Notes under the pieces: generated by a model | The model's database searches: none | What the model was told of the DNA's origin: nothing | Seen by the model: the letters and a program-made list of their open reading frames with translations, nothing else | Shown here: piece after piece, positions 1-5,829 of the stretch | Layout of the letters: every line of letters begins with the position of its first letter | Position numbering within the stretch: the stretch's first letter is position 1 | Position numbers and translations under genes: made by a program | Source of the DNA: JAPXSY01 sp033812795 | GTDB taxonomy: Bacteria > Verrucomicrobiota > Kiritimatiellia > RFP12 > UBA1067 | Reading direction: 5' to 3' | NCBI GenBank assembly: GCA_033812795.1 | Contig: JAPXSY010000086.1 | Location: 1-11,232, forward strand | DNA length: 11,232 nt

Positions 1-1
1 G

Positions 2-343
2 ACGGACGTCGAAGCTGCGATTGCTGCGCCGCGTGAAAATCACGTCGGCAAAGCTGCGGCTGCTGCGGCCAAAACGCTGCTGAAGGCGTTACCCGGCATT
101 TTTGCGAATGCGGGCGAGGCGCAAGCATGGGCAATCGGCCACCTGCCTTTGACCGAGGCGCGTCGGCAGGCTGGTCGTGACGAACTCGAAAAAACGCGGT
201 TAGGCCAGCAAAGGCACACGCTGCGGCAATCGTTCTGGCGGGCGGCCGAACAGGCGGCACTGCTCGTTGCGGCGCGTGTATCCGGCACTTTCGACGGCGG
301 GCGTTGCGTCGATGAAGCCGAGCACGTCGGCAGGTTTGTTTAA
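2..343 (+). CDS. C-terminal part of an unrecognised protein (5' end outside window)
   Basis: The frame is open from the first codon of the window and ends in TAA at 341-343, so at least 113 C-terminal residues are present and the start lies upstream. The visible part is rich in Ala, Arg and Glu. It has an alanine-rich stretch near its beginning (GKAAAAAAKTLLKAL), then charged, probably helical sequence, and a tail ending in EAEHVGRFV. I recognise no family and see no catalytic motif, signal peptide or membrane segment. It runs in the same direction as the three small genes that follow and is separated from them by 57 bp holding a strong hairpin, so it may belong to the same transcription unit of a mobile element. 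A TTG at 149 could start a shorter product, but the open frame upstream reads as normal protein, so a longer gene cut by the window edge is more likely. Confidence 0.55.
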   Translation, partial: TDVEAAIAAPRENHVGKAAAAAAKTLLKALPGIFANAGEAQAWAIGHLPLTEARRQAGRDELEKTRLGQQRHTLRQSFWRAAEQAALLVAARVSGTFDGGRCVDEAEHVGRFV

Positions 344-351
344 CCACCACG

Positions 352-380
352 CGGGCGGGCGGTCTTGTGCCGTCCGTCCG
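352..380 (+). other. Intercistronic RNA hairpin
   Basis: An 11-bp stem (CGGGCGGGCGG at 352-362 with CCGTCCGTCCG at 370-380) encloses a 7-nt loop, TCTTGTG. Two pairs are G-U, which form only in the plus-strand RNA; in the minus-strand RNA they would be C-A mismatches. No T-run follows, so it is not a typical terminator. It lies between the upstream stop codon and the Shine-Dalgarno of the next gene (AAAGGA, 387-392), where it could stabilise or separate the two messages. The role is inference. Confidence 0.5.
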
Positions 381-400
381 CTCTTCAAAGGATTTTGATT

Positions 401-961
401 ATGAAACATGATCGACTTGAAACCTGCATTCACGAAAGCGGACACAGCGTTTTTCGGCTGGTCATTTATGGCAGTCCTGGGCGATGCGCCGTTTTCGCTG
501 AACCCGTCGAAAATGCCCGCGGGATATGCTGCGGCGCGGATGACAAACCCGAGCAGGCGGCGCGTGAGGTCGTGGACACAGAGGCCGACTTTTCGCACTT
601 GGCGGGCGACCTGCGGGCTTGCTTGAATGCTGCGGGCTTGGCACTGGCAGGCGCGGCGGCGACTGCGCTATGGCGCGGCGCGGCGCACTTGTTGCCGGAT
701 TGCGGACACGGTAATCAATCGGACACGGCGCACGCGGCGGAAGTCGCGAGGCTGGCGTTTTCGGAAAGCGATCACTTGCTTGCTGACAGCTTCCGGTTGC
801 TGGCTTATCGACACAGTTGCGCGATCTTGTCTAGGCGGATGGACGCGGTTAAAGCGATTGCCGAACGGCTGGCCGAAAAAGGCGAGTTGTCAGAAACGGA
901 GATCGGCGCACTTTATGCGGATGCGATCACCGAGAAAAAAGAAACGGAGGTTCAGCAATGA
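401..961 (+). CDS. Small HExxH zincin-like protein (M41/FtsH peptidase-like fold)
   Basis: The 186-residue product begins MKHDRLETCIHESGHSV. HESGH at residues 11-15 is a zinc-metallopeptidase HExxH motif in the HExGH form seen in the M41 peptidase domain of FtsH. Further on, LAGAAATALWRG (82-93) resembles the 'L-G-x-A-A-E' segment of that family, and NQSDTAHA (105-112) could supply the acidic third zinc ligand (Asp108). A helical C-terminus (RRMDAVKAIAERLAEKGELSETEIGAL) follows the usual layout of small M41-like proteins, which are often found in phages and integrated elements. There is no AAA+ ATPase domain, signal peptide or membrane segment, so it is not FtsH itself. The start at ATG 401 is preferred over TTG 365 because AAAGGA lies 8 nt upstream and the motif would otherwise be pushed inward. 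Its stop overlaps the next start (ATGA). Substrate unknown; activity is inferred from the motif only. Confidence 0.75.
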   Translation: MKHDRLETCIHESGHSVFRLVIYGSPGRCAVFAEPVENARGICCGADDKPEQAAREVVDTEADFSHLAGDLRACLNAAGLALAGAAATALWRGAAHLLPDCGHGNQSDTAHAAEVARLAFSESDHLLADSFRLLAYRHSCAILSRRMDAVKAIAERLAEKGELSETEIGALYADAITEKKETEVQQ

Positions 962-1113
962 AAGAGTATTTTTGTCGCGATTGCGGCGAAACTTGGACGG
1001 CGAGACCCCCGACCGAGATGGAAGAAAACGACCCCCGGTTGGCTTGGGATTATTTGTACAAACAGCATCATTGCCCGCGTTGCGGCGCGTCGGGGACGGA
1101 GGTGAAGCAATGA
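958..1113 (+). CDS. 51-residue zinc-ribbon protein
   Basis: The ATG at 958 overlaps the TGA of the zincin-like gene (ATGA), which suggests translational coupling. GGAGG at 946-950 gives a good ribosome-binding site. The product has two CxxC knuckles, CRDC at residues 6-9 and CPRC at 39-42, about 29 residues apart: a classic short zinc ribbon. Between them lies an acidic and aromatic linker (PPTEMEENDPRLAWDYLY). Such mini zinc ribbons in mobile elements often bind nucleic acid or a protein partner, but nothing here identifies the target. Its stop overlaps the next start in the same way. Confidence 0.7.
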   Translation: MKEYFCRDCGETWTARPPTEMEENDPRLAWDYLYKQHHCPRCGASGTEVKQ

Positions 1114-1247
1114 CAAGCGAGCAAAAGCAGGCGGTTCTGGAGACTTTCAGAAAGTTGTCTTTGGCCGCTTTCGAGATCGGGCGCAAGGCCGAGCTTTTAC
1201 ACCAAGCACTTGAAGCCTTGCATCAGAAAATTGAGGATGCGAACTAG
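1110..1247 (+). CDS. 45-residue helical protein of unknown function
   Basis: The ATG at 1110 overlaps the preceding TGA (ATGA), and GGAGG at 1097-1101 gives a ribosome-binding site at normal spacing. The product (MTSEQKQAVLETFRK... ending QKIEDAN) is almost entirely predicted helix with leucines at regular spacing (AELLHQALEALHQKI), so a short coiled coil or helical hairpin is likely. I do not recognise a family. It is the last gene of the overlapping trio and is followed 23 bp later by a rho-independent terminator. A longer frame upstream (from 627) is the shadow of the zincin-like gene, not an extension of this one. Confidence 0.6.
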   Translation: MTSEQKQAVLETFRKLSLAAFEIGRKAELLHQALEALHQKIEDAN

Positions 1248-1270
1248 CGCACCCCAGATCAAACCCCGGT

Positions 1271-1307
1271 GCCCGTCCTTGTCCTAATCGGCAGGGGCGG
1301 GCTTTTT
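1271..1307 (+). terminator. Rho-independent terminator of the small-gene operon
   Basis: GCCCGTCC (1271-1278) pairs with GGGGCGGGC (1294-1302) in an 8-bp stem with one U-G pair. It is followed directly by TTTTT (1303-1307). It lies 23 bp after the 45-residue gene and ends that transcription unit. Confidence 0.8.
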
Positions 1308-1335
1308 GTTGCGCCGGAACAGTGCTCAGGATGCG

Positions 1336-1707
1336 TTACACGGGCGAGGGCTGGCAGGGGCGTATGAATGCACGTCCGTCGGCTTCCGGCGCGTCTGGCG
1401 CGAATATGGACGGCTTTTTCGGTGTGCTCTTATGCGCGGGCTGATTGCGCCCCATAGTGTCAACGCGGGTAGACGTGGAAACCGTTTCCACATCTCTAAG
1501 CCCATCGACAAACGGATGTGACACCCCGCACAATTCCGCAATAGCCCGGCTTGAAAGCTTGCCGAACTCCTTTAGCGCAATCTCCACGCAACGCCGCTTG
1601 TCGGCATTAGACCGCCGCAACCCGTTCGCCGCGTTCGCTAAGAGCGCGTGTGTCCCGAGATCGGCAGGGCTGGGGCTGGTGGCTGTTTGGGCTTCCGAAA
1701 AGCCCAA
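1336..1707 (-). pseudogene. ParB-like/HTH DNA-binding protein, N-terminal domain missing
   Basis: The minus-strand frame encodes ANAANGLRRSNADKRRCVEIAL (residues 25-46), then a helix-turn-helix, LSSRAIAELCGVSHPFVDGL (51-70), then RDVETVSTSTRV. This is the central and C-terminal signature of the ParB-like (StrR/ParB N-terminal domain) proteins of phages and integrated elements, where 'NA-HGLRRTNADKR' links the ParB-like nuclease domain to the HTH. The family usually has roughly 100 more residues at the N-terminus. Here an in-frame TAA stands at 1740-1738, and the best available start is a TTG at 1707 with no clear Shine-Dalgarno, inside a 10-bp inverted repeat. I therefore read it as a truncated remnant, though expression of a short HTH protein cannot be excluded. 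It faces the small-gene operon and ends 29 bp from that terminator. The HTH itself is intact. Confidence 0.6.
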
Positions 1708-1709
1708 AC
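1685..1709. repeat. 10-bp perfect inverted repeat over the truncated ParB-like start
   Basis: GTTTGGGCTT (1685-1694) and AAGCCCAAAC (1700-1709) are perfect inverse copies around CCGAA. The arms contain TTGGGCTT, a word that recurs at 1881-1888, 1899-1906 and 2001-2008. The structure covers the only usable start codon of the ParB-like frame and could be a protein-binding site or the scar of a rearrangement. Confidence 0.6.
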
Positions 1710-1745
1710 AAGCGGCTTGTGACCGTCTAAAATGCCATTACACCC

Positions 1746-1777
1746 AAGCGGGCAAGCGTGAAACCGCTTTCAGGGCT
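1746..1777. repeat. Direct repeat copy 1 (AAGCGGGCAAGCGT...)
   Basis: The first 14 bases, AAGCGGGCAAGCGT, are identical to those at 1857-1870. The following bases (AACCG.TTT..GGGCT) also match with small differences. The two copies start 111 bp apart in the same orientation. Confidence 0.65.
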
Positions 1778-1856
1778 GTAAATTTGTGTGTGTAATCCAA
1801 AACACACACACACAGGCGCAAGGGCGGCGCGGAAACCCATAAACGGCATGAAAACT

Positions 1857-1887
1857 AAGCGGGCAAGCGTATAACCGATTTTGGGCT
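1857..1887. repeat. Direct repeat copy 2 (AAGCGGGCAAGCGT...)
   Basis: Second copy of the repeat at 1746-1777, one base shorter. It runs directly into the TTGGGCTT-rich stretch. Confidence 0.65.
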
Positions 1888-1983
1888 TTTGGGTTTGTTT
1901 GGGCTTTTGTTTGGGTTTTTGACCCCTATAAATCAGCTTGTTTCATATTGTTGCAAGCCAAGGGGCAACTATGCCGCATAAAC

Positions 1984-2025
1984 AAAAAACCCCGCTTTTA
2001 TTGGGCTTTTTCAATAAAAACGAGG
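1984..2025 (-). terminator. Rho-independent terminator of tRNA-Val
   Basis: On the minus strand a 14-bp stem, CCTCGTTTTTATTG (2025-2012) with CAATAAAAGCGGGG (2003-1990), includes two U-G pairs and closes an 8-nt loop. It is followed by TTTTTT (1989-1984). It begins 8 bases after the encoded CCA of the tRNA, so it is the natural end of that transcript. Confidence 0.85.
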
Positions 2026-2033
2026 TCAAAAGC

Positions 2034-2110
2034 TGGTGGGCGGTGAGGGACTCGAACCCCCGACATTCTGGGTGTAAACCAGACTCTCTAACCAACTGAG
2101 ATAACCGCCC
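2034..2110 (-). tRNA. tRNA-Val, anticodon UAC
   Basis: The minus strand folds into a full cloverleaf. The acceptor stem is GGGCGGT/ACCGCCC, the D arm is TCTC/GAGA, and the anticodon stem TCTGG/CCAGA holds the loop TTTACAC, giving anticodon TAC. The T arm is GGGGG/CCCTC with loop TTCGAGT. Discriminator A (2037) is followed by an encoded CCA (2036-2034). UAC reads valine GUA and, with modification, other GUN codons. The gene has its own promoter and terminator. It sits between the accessory-looking region 1-2033 and core metabolic genes, so its 3' end is a plausible integration site. Confidence 0.95.
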
Positions 2111-2124
2111 CGAAAAGCGTGCGC

Positions 2125-2154
2125 ATTATGCCGTTTCATGCGGACCGGTGGCAA
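2125..2154 (-). promoter_or_regulatory. Promoter of tRNA-Val
   Basis: On the minus strand TTGCCA (2154-2149, five of six to TTGACA) is followed 18 bp later by CATAAT (2130-2125, five of six to TATAAT). Transcription would start near 2118, about 8 bases before the mature tRNA. The GC-rich bases after the -10 box (GCGCACGC) resemble the discriminator of stringently controlled stable-RNA promoters. Confidence 0.65.
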
Positions 2155-2195
2155 GAACCGAATTTACCGCCTGCGGCGCGGGCGGAAAAAGGGCA

Positions 2196-2225
2196 TTCCA
2201 CCCGGTGAGGGCCATCTGCTATAGT
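2196..2225 (+). promoter_or_regulatory. Possible promoter of etfBA
   Basis: TATAGT (2220-2225) matches the -10 consensus at five of six positions and lies 20 bp before the etfB start codon. Only a poor -35 (TTCCAC, 2196-2201) stands 18 bp upstream. A start near 2232 would leave a leader of about 14 nt that just includes the Shine-Dalgarno. The call rests on the -10 box. Confidence 0.35.
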
Positions 2226-2245
2226 GTGTGGCAAAGGAGAGAACG

Positions 2246-3055
2246 ATGACAGACGGATTTCAACTTGTCGTGTGCGGTAGTCTGGTGCCTGATCCGCTCC
2301 AGACGCTCGAACCGGTGTCCACCCCGCAGGGTCCCGGATTGAAAAACGAAATGATGCTGCCTTCGGTGCTGGACCCGTGGGCGGCGCATGCGCTGTACGA
2401 GGCAGCGGACTTGGCGAAGCGGTTTCCCGGCAGCAAGGTCTGGCTGGTGAGCCTCGGCCCCAAGGCCAAGTTGCAGCAATTGATGATGACCGTGGCCCAG
2501 AAGGTGCCGTTTGAGTTGATCGCGCTGGACGGCAGCGCCAGCGGCTTCACGGATGCGTTGGGCGTGGCGGAGGCTTTGGCCGGGGCCATTGAGGCGATTC
2601 CCGGTCTGGACAAATCCCGCCTGCTGGTTTTCGGCGGATGCGCGTCGGCCTCGCGTGACGCGGGTGTGACGTTGCAGGTGGTGGGCGAGCGGTTGGGCAT
2701 CCGCGATCAGTTTGTCGGCGTCGATATGCTGACCGTGCGGCCCGAAGGCGGTTTCGAGGTGTTGGAACGGATTGAGGGAGGGCAATATCAGGTTTCGGTT
2801 TGCGCGGGGGCGCCAGCGGTTTTGGCTTGGGCGACCGGCAACCTGCCGGAACCGCCGAACAATCCGCAGATCGGCATGGCCAACATGCGCGGGGTGATGC
2901 CTGCGCTCCAAAAGGCCAAACCTGCGGCGGCGGGCGTGGGCGGCATGGCCTACGGGGATGTCGAACTCCCGTCGCAAAAACGCCAGACGAGGATTGTGAA
3001 GGATGCGACGGCGGATGAGATCGCCCGCGAAATCGTGGAATGGATCAAAGCGTAG
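2246..3055 (+). CDS. etfB: Electron transfer flavoprotein subunit beta (divergent)
   Basis: The 269-residue product has EtfB layout and length. It has a Rossmann-like N-terminus (FQLVVCGSLVPDP), the segment DPWAAHALYEAADL at the place of the family's 'NP-D--ALEEAL', VWLVSLGP (65-72), and VLERIEGGQYQVSV (172-185) at the place of the AMP-binding 'RE-EGG-E-V' loop. EtfB pairs with EtfA to carry electrons from flavin dehydrogenases to an oxidoreductase or, in bifurcating types, between donors of different potential. Overall similarity to textbook EtfB is modest: the family motif 'GKQ--D-D--QVG' is replaced by FGGCASASRDAGVTLQVVG (129-147). ATG 2246 is chosen over GTG 2228 because AGGAGAG (2235-2241) sits 4 bases upstream. 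etfA follows after 20 bp. The partner dehydrogenase is not visible, so the pathway is unknown. Confidence 0.85.
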   Translation: MTDGFQLVVCGSLVPDPLQTLEPVSTPQGPGLKNEMMLPSVLDPWAAHALYEAADLAKRFPGSKVWLVSLGPKAKLQQLMMTVAQKVPFELIALDGSASGFTDALGVAEALAGAIEAIPGLDKSRLLVFGGCASASRDAGVTLQVVGERLGIRDQFVGVDMLTVRPEGGFEVLERIEGGQYQVSVCAGAPAVLAWATGNLPEPPNNPQIGMANMRGVMPALQKAKPAAAGVGGMAYGDVELPSQKRQTRIVKDATADEIAREIVEWIKA

Positions 3056-3075
3056 CGGAACAGGGAGGATTGGAT

Positions 3076-4101
3076 ATGACAACGGTTTTGGCGTTGATGC
3101 ACACGCAAGAGGACGGCAGTCTGCCCAAAGCGGCGCGGGAGGCGCTGACGGCCGCGAGCCAACTCGCCGCGCAATCCGGCGCGGCGCTGTCGGTCGGTGT
3201 GATCGGAAAAGGGGCGTCGGCGGCTGCTGATACGGTGGCGGGCTGCGGTGCCGCGTCGTTTTGGGTGATCGGCGATGAGGCGGTGTATCCGGCGCGCTAC
3301 GCGACGGATGCCGCGGCGGTCACGGCTTTGGTCAAAGCGGCGGGCGCGCAGATCGTGGTGGCGCCGGGGAGTTCGCGGTTCATGCGGTGCCTGCCGGGCG
3401 CGTCGTACCGTCTGGGTGCCGTGATCGACACCCACATCGTTGCGCAGCAGGCGGCGCCGGACGGTTCGGTGCGCGTGCAGCGCTGGTTTTACCGTCAGCG
3501 GATTTTGGGTTCTTTCAGCCGTGCGGCGCGGCCGTGGCTGCTGGTGGTGGATAGCGGGGTCAATGCGCCGTGGGAGGGTGCCGCCGGGAGCGCGTCGGCA
3601 CAGACGGTGGAGGTCGCGTTTGCGGAGGATGGGCAGCGCACGACGGTCACGGGGGCCCGCGCCCCTGCGGCGGACGCGCAGACGATCCGTCCGGACGCCC
3701 CGCTGCTGTTTGTGGCGGGAGCCGGGTGGACGAAGAAGCAGAAGGACGGCCAGCCGCATATCGCGGAGGCCAGTGGGTTGATCCAGACGTTTCTGGGGAA
3801 GACACAGGCCTCGCTCGGCAGCAGCAAGTCGCTGGTGGACATCCAGAGCGAGGGTCAGGAGACGCTGCATTTCATGTCGCATATGAACCAGATTGGCCAG
3901 ACGGGTTCCACACCGCGTCATCCGAAAGGGTTGGCGACCTGCTGCCACGGCGAAGAGCCGCATGCGGTGGGCTGGCGTTTCATCAACGAACGCCGCGCAG
4001 TCAATCTCGATCCGAATTGCGGATGGGCGCAGGGCAAGGCGGATGTGGTCTATGTGGCGGACGCGTTTGATGTGATGGCGCGGGTCAACGAGCTGTTGTA
4101 G
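3076..4101 (+). CDS. etfA: Electron transfer flavoprotein subunit alpha (divergent)
   Basis: The product has 341 residues, with GGAGGA at 3064-3069 before ATG 3076. The N-terminal half is the Etf nucleotide-binding-like domain; IVVAPGSSRFMRCLPGASYRLGA (93-115) matches the family's 'iL-g-t--Gr-l-pr-Aa-L-a'. The C-terminal half is the FAD domain. GSSKSLVD (248-255) lies at the family's GASRxxVD, NQIGQTG (271-277) is the conserved QVGQTG loop, and LDPNCGWAQGKAD (311-323) lies at the 'DP-APIF--AD' segment. Two changes stand out. The flavin-stacking Arg of the SR motif is Lys251, and the usual GISGAIQH segment is replaced by ATCCHGEEPHAVGW (287-300). These suggest an altered FAD environment. The subunit acts in the cytoplasm as a dimer with EtfB. 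The family call is secure; the electron donor and acceptor are unknown. Confidence 0.85.
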   Translation: MTTVLALMHTQEDGSLPKAAREALTAASQLAAQSGAALSVGVIGKGASAAADTVAGCGAASFWVIGDEAVYPARYATDAAAVTALVKAAGAQIVVAPGSSRFMRCLPGASYRLGAVIDTHIVAQQAAPDGSVRVQRWFYRQRILGSFSRAARPWLLVVDSGVNAPWEGAAGSASAQTVEVAFAEDGQRTTVTGARAPAADAQTIRPDAPLLFVAGAGWTKKQKDGQPHIAEASGLIQTFLGKTQASLGSSKSLVDIQSEGQETLHFMSHMNQIGQTGSTPRHPKGLATCCHGEEPHAVGWRFINERRAVNLDPNCGWAQGKADVVYVADAFDVMARVNELL

Positions 4102-4107
4102 GCCGTG

Positions 4108-4168
4108 CGGGCCGCAGGCCCGGACCGGCAGTCCGGAGGTGTGGGGCGACGCGCAGGCGGATCGCCCC
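4108..4168 (+). other. Series of GC hairpins between etfA and the MATE gene
   Basis: Three short stems follow the etfA stop: CGGGCC/GGCCCG with a GCA loop (4108-4122), CCGGA/TCCGG (4120-4135, alternative to the first) and GGGGCGA/TCGCCCC (4143-4168). None is followed by a T-run, so they are not typical terminators. They could slow or attenuate read-through into the MATE gene, or protect the 3' end of the etf message. Confidence 0.4.
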
Positions 4169-4227
4169 GCGCTGTCCGGGTTGCCGGTGTGATCCTGTCA
4201 GGGTGATACAGCCAGGGTCGGAAGGAC

Positions 4228-4261
4228 GGGGCCCGGGAAGGGGGCGTGTGGGCGTGGGGGG
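4228..4261 (+). other. G-run cluster (possible G-quadruplex) in the MATE leader
   Basis: Five G-runs (4228-4231, 4235-4237, 4240-4244, 4250-4252, 4256-4261) are separated by loops of 2 to 5 bases on the coding strand, which meets the usual G3+N1-7 quadruplex pattern. The cluster overlaps two alternative GTG starts and sits just before the preferred start at 4275, so folding in the RNA could limit translation. Confidence 0.4.
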
Positions 4262-4274
4262 AGAGCGTGGCGCG

Positions 4275-5714
4275 GTGTTGCCGGGCGGATACCGGGAGAT
4301 GTGGCGGATCGCCACTCCGCTCATCCTCAGTATGGCGTCCTACACCATCATGCAGTTCTGCGACCGCGTGTTTCTTGCGCGTTACAGCAGCGTGACGATT
4401 CAAGCGGCTTTGCCGGCGGGCGCTCTCGCGCACACGCTGATCTGTTTCTTTCAAGCGCTCGCGGGATACGCCGGCACTTTCACCGCCCATTACTATGGGG
4501 CGAACGATCCGGTGCAATGCGTGCGCGCCACGATCCAAGGCATCTGGCTGGCGCTCGGCTCCTGGCCCCTGATCCTGCTGCAGATTCCGCTCGGGTGCGG
4601 CATCATGACCCTCTTCGGCCATATGCCTGAAGTGCTCGAGGCTGAGAAAACGTACTTCCTGATTTTGATGGCAGGCGGGATAACCGTTCCGTTGAACGCC
4701 GCTGTGGGCGGGTACTTCATGGGCATCGGGAAGACGAGCGTCAACATGAAGTCGAATCTCATCGGCTGTTCGCTCAACGTCGTGCTCAATTACGTCATGA
4801 TCTTCGGAAAATGGGGGTGCCCGGAACTCGGCATCGCGGGCGCGGCATACGCGACACTGATCTCCAGTGCGGTCACCTGCCTCTTGCAAGGGCTCCCGTT
4901 TTATCAAGCCTGCCGGATTTGCATGGAGGAGAGGCGGAACGCTTCGCGTCCGGATTCTTCCGCGGGAACGCTGTTCTCCGACTTCTGGTTTCCGGATTAC
5001 CGGATGTTAAGTCGCATCGTGCGGTACGGCACGCCATCAGGTCTGCAGTTACTGATGGATGTCGGGTCGTTCGCCGTCTTCATCATGCTGACGGGACGGC
5101 TGGGCGAGGTGGCGTTGGCGGCCAGCAACATCGCGTTCAGCATCAACAACCTGGCTTTCGCCCCGCTGCTGGGGTTCGGGTTGGCGGCCTCCATGCTGGT
5201 GGGGCAGCATCAGGGGGCTGGACGGTCGGACGCGGCTGAACGATCGGGATATACCGGGCTCAAGATGGGACTCGCTTATATGTGTGTGATCGGTTCCACT
5301 TTTGTACTCTTCCCGCACCTGTATTTTGAACTTTTCCGTCCTCCCGATGCGGCGTTCTCCACTGCGGAACTGTTGGGAACCGGACGCGTCATGCTGTGGC
5401 TCATGACCATCTGGGGAGTGCTCGACACCGTGTCGATCGTCTTGAGCGGCGCGTTGAAAGGCGCGGGAGACACGCATTTCGTCATGGTCTACATGATCAT
5501 CGGAAGCTGGCTGTTTTTGGTTCCCGGTTCGCTGGTCTTGCTACGCCTCGGTTTCGGTATCCTGGGGTTGTGGGTATGGATGGCCGTCTATATTTCGGTT
5601 CTGGCCTCCGGGTTCTGGTGGCGCTGGCGAACGGGCCGTTGGAAAACGATCCGTGTGATCGATCGCCGGGAAGGCCTCGATTATATTCCGCTGGTCACCG
5701 ACGAAATTCACTGA
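4275..5714 (+). CDS. MATE family efflux transporter
   Basis: A multi-pass membrane protein of 479 residues with the two-bundle arrangement expected of the 12-helix MATE family (NorM/DinF type), which exports cationic drugs or other organic compounds using a Na+ or H+ gradient. Recognisable segments are GYREMWRIATPLILSMASYT at the first helix, the GYFMGIGKTSVNMKSNLIGC segment before the middle loop ('GiGrt-----'), YGTPSGLQLLMD opening the second bundle ('G-P--lq---e'), and LSGALKGAGDTHFVM ('-ga-rGaGdt'). Several starts are possible: GTG at 4203, 4248, 4254 or 4275. I prefer 4275 because it gives a normal short N-terminus; the extra upstream residues are Gly/Arg-rich and lie in a G-run leader. 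GGAGAG (4260-4265) is the likely ribosome-binding site. The gene follows etfA by 173 bp on the same strand and may have its own promoter. Substrate cannot be told from sequence. Confidence 0.88.
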   Translation: MLPGGYREMWRIATPLILSMASYTIMQFCDRVFLARYSSVTIQAALPAGALAHTLICFFQALAGYAGTFTAHYYGANDPVQCVRATIQGIWLALGSWPLILLQIPLGCGIMTLFGHMPEVLEAEKTYFLILMAGGITVPLNAAVGGYFMGIGKTSVNMKSNLIGCSLNVVLNYVMIFGKWGCPELGIAGAAYATLISSAVTCLLQGLPFYQACRICMEERRNASRPDSSAGTLFSDFWFPDYRMLSRIVRYGTPSGLQLLMDVGSFAVFIMLTGRLGEVALAASNIAFSINNLAFAPLLGFGLAASMLVGQHQGAGRSDAAERSGYTGLKMGLAYMCVIGSTFVLFPHLYFELFRPPDAAFSTAELLGTGRVMLWLMTIWGVLDTVSIVLSGALKGAGDTHFVMVYMIIGSWLFLVPGSLVLLRLGFGILGLWVWMAVYISVLASGFWWRWRTGRWKTIRVIDRREGLDYIPLVTDEIH

Positions 5715-5829
5715 GCTTGTTTTAGTCTAAAAGGAGCAGTTGAACGGGTAGAATTCTAGCAAAGCCCCGCAAACATTGGGTTTTGCGGTGCGTATGCGGG
5801 ACGCCCGCTTCTCCCGTCAGACCTTATAT

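Larger units (their letters stand above)
1741..1983. other. Non-coding, repeat-rich stretch between the ParB-like remnant and tRNA-Val
   Basis: No credible gene is present. It contains two imperfect direct repeats starting AAGCGGGCAAGCGT (1746-1777 and 1857-1887), a GT/AC hairpin (GTGTGTGT at 1786-1793 with ACACACAC at 1802-1809), and a G/T-rich run with repeated TTGGGCTT words (1881-1918). Base composition is visibly more T-rich than the flanking genes. The position at the edge of the presumed element, next to a tRNA gene, is where integrase arm sites or replication/partition sites often lie; that role is inference. Confidence 0.5.

Noticed and set aside
1475..1491. Palindrome GTGGAAACCGTTTCCAC, possibly a parS-like site
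   Set aside because: It encodes the conserved VETVST segment of the ParB-like protein, so coding constraint explains it, and it does not match the parS consensus.
1971..2102. Plus-strand frame with SWWAVRDSNPRHSGCKPDSL
   Set aside because: This is the well-known false protein produced by reading antisense through a tRNA gene; it overlaps tRNA-Val and its terminator.
2950..3963. Long Arg/His-rich minus-strand frame opposite etfA, and similar frames opposite etfB, MATE and the mla genes
   Set aside because: They are low-complexity shadows of GC-rich genes on the other strand, with no family motifs and no ribosome-binding sites.
5729..5752. AAAGGAG followed by TTG as the start of a small gene
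   Set aside because: The TTG at 5740 meets a TAG after two more codons, so the Shine-Dalgarno-like word has no gene behind it.
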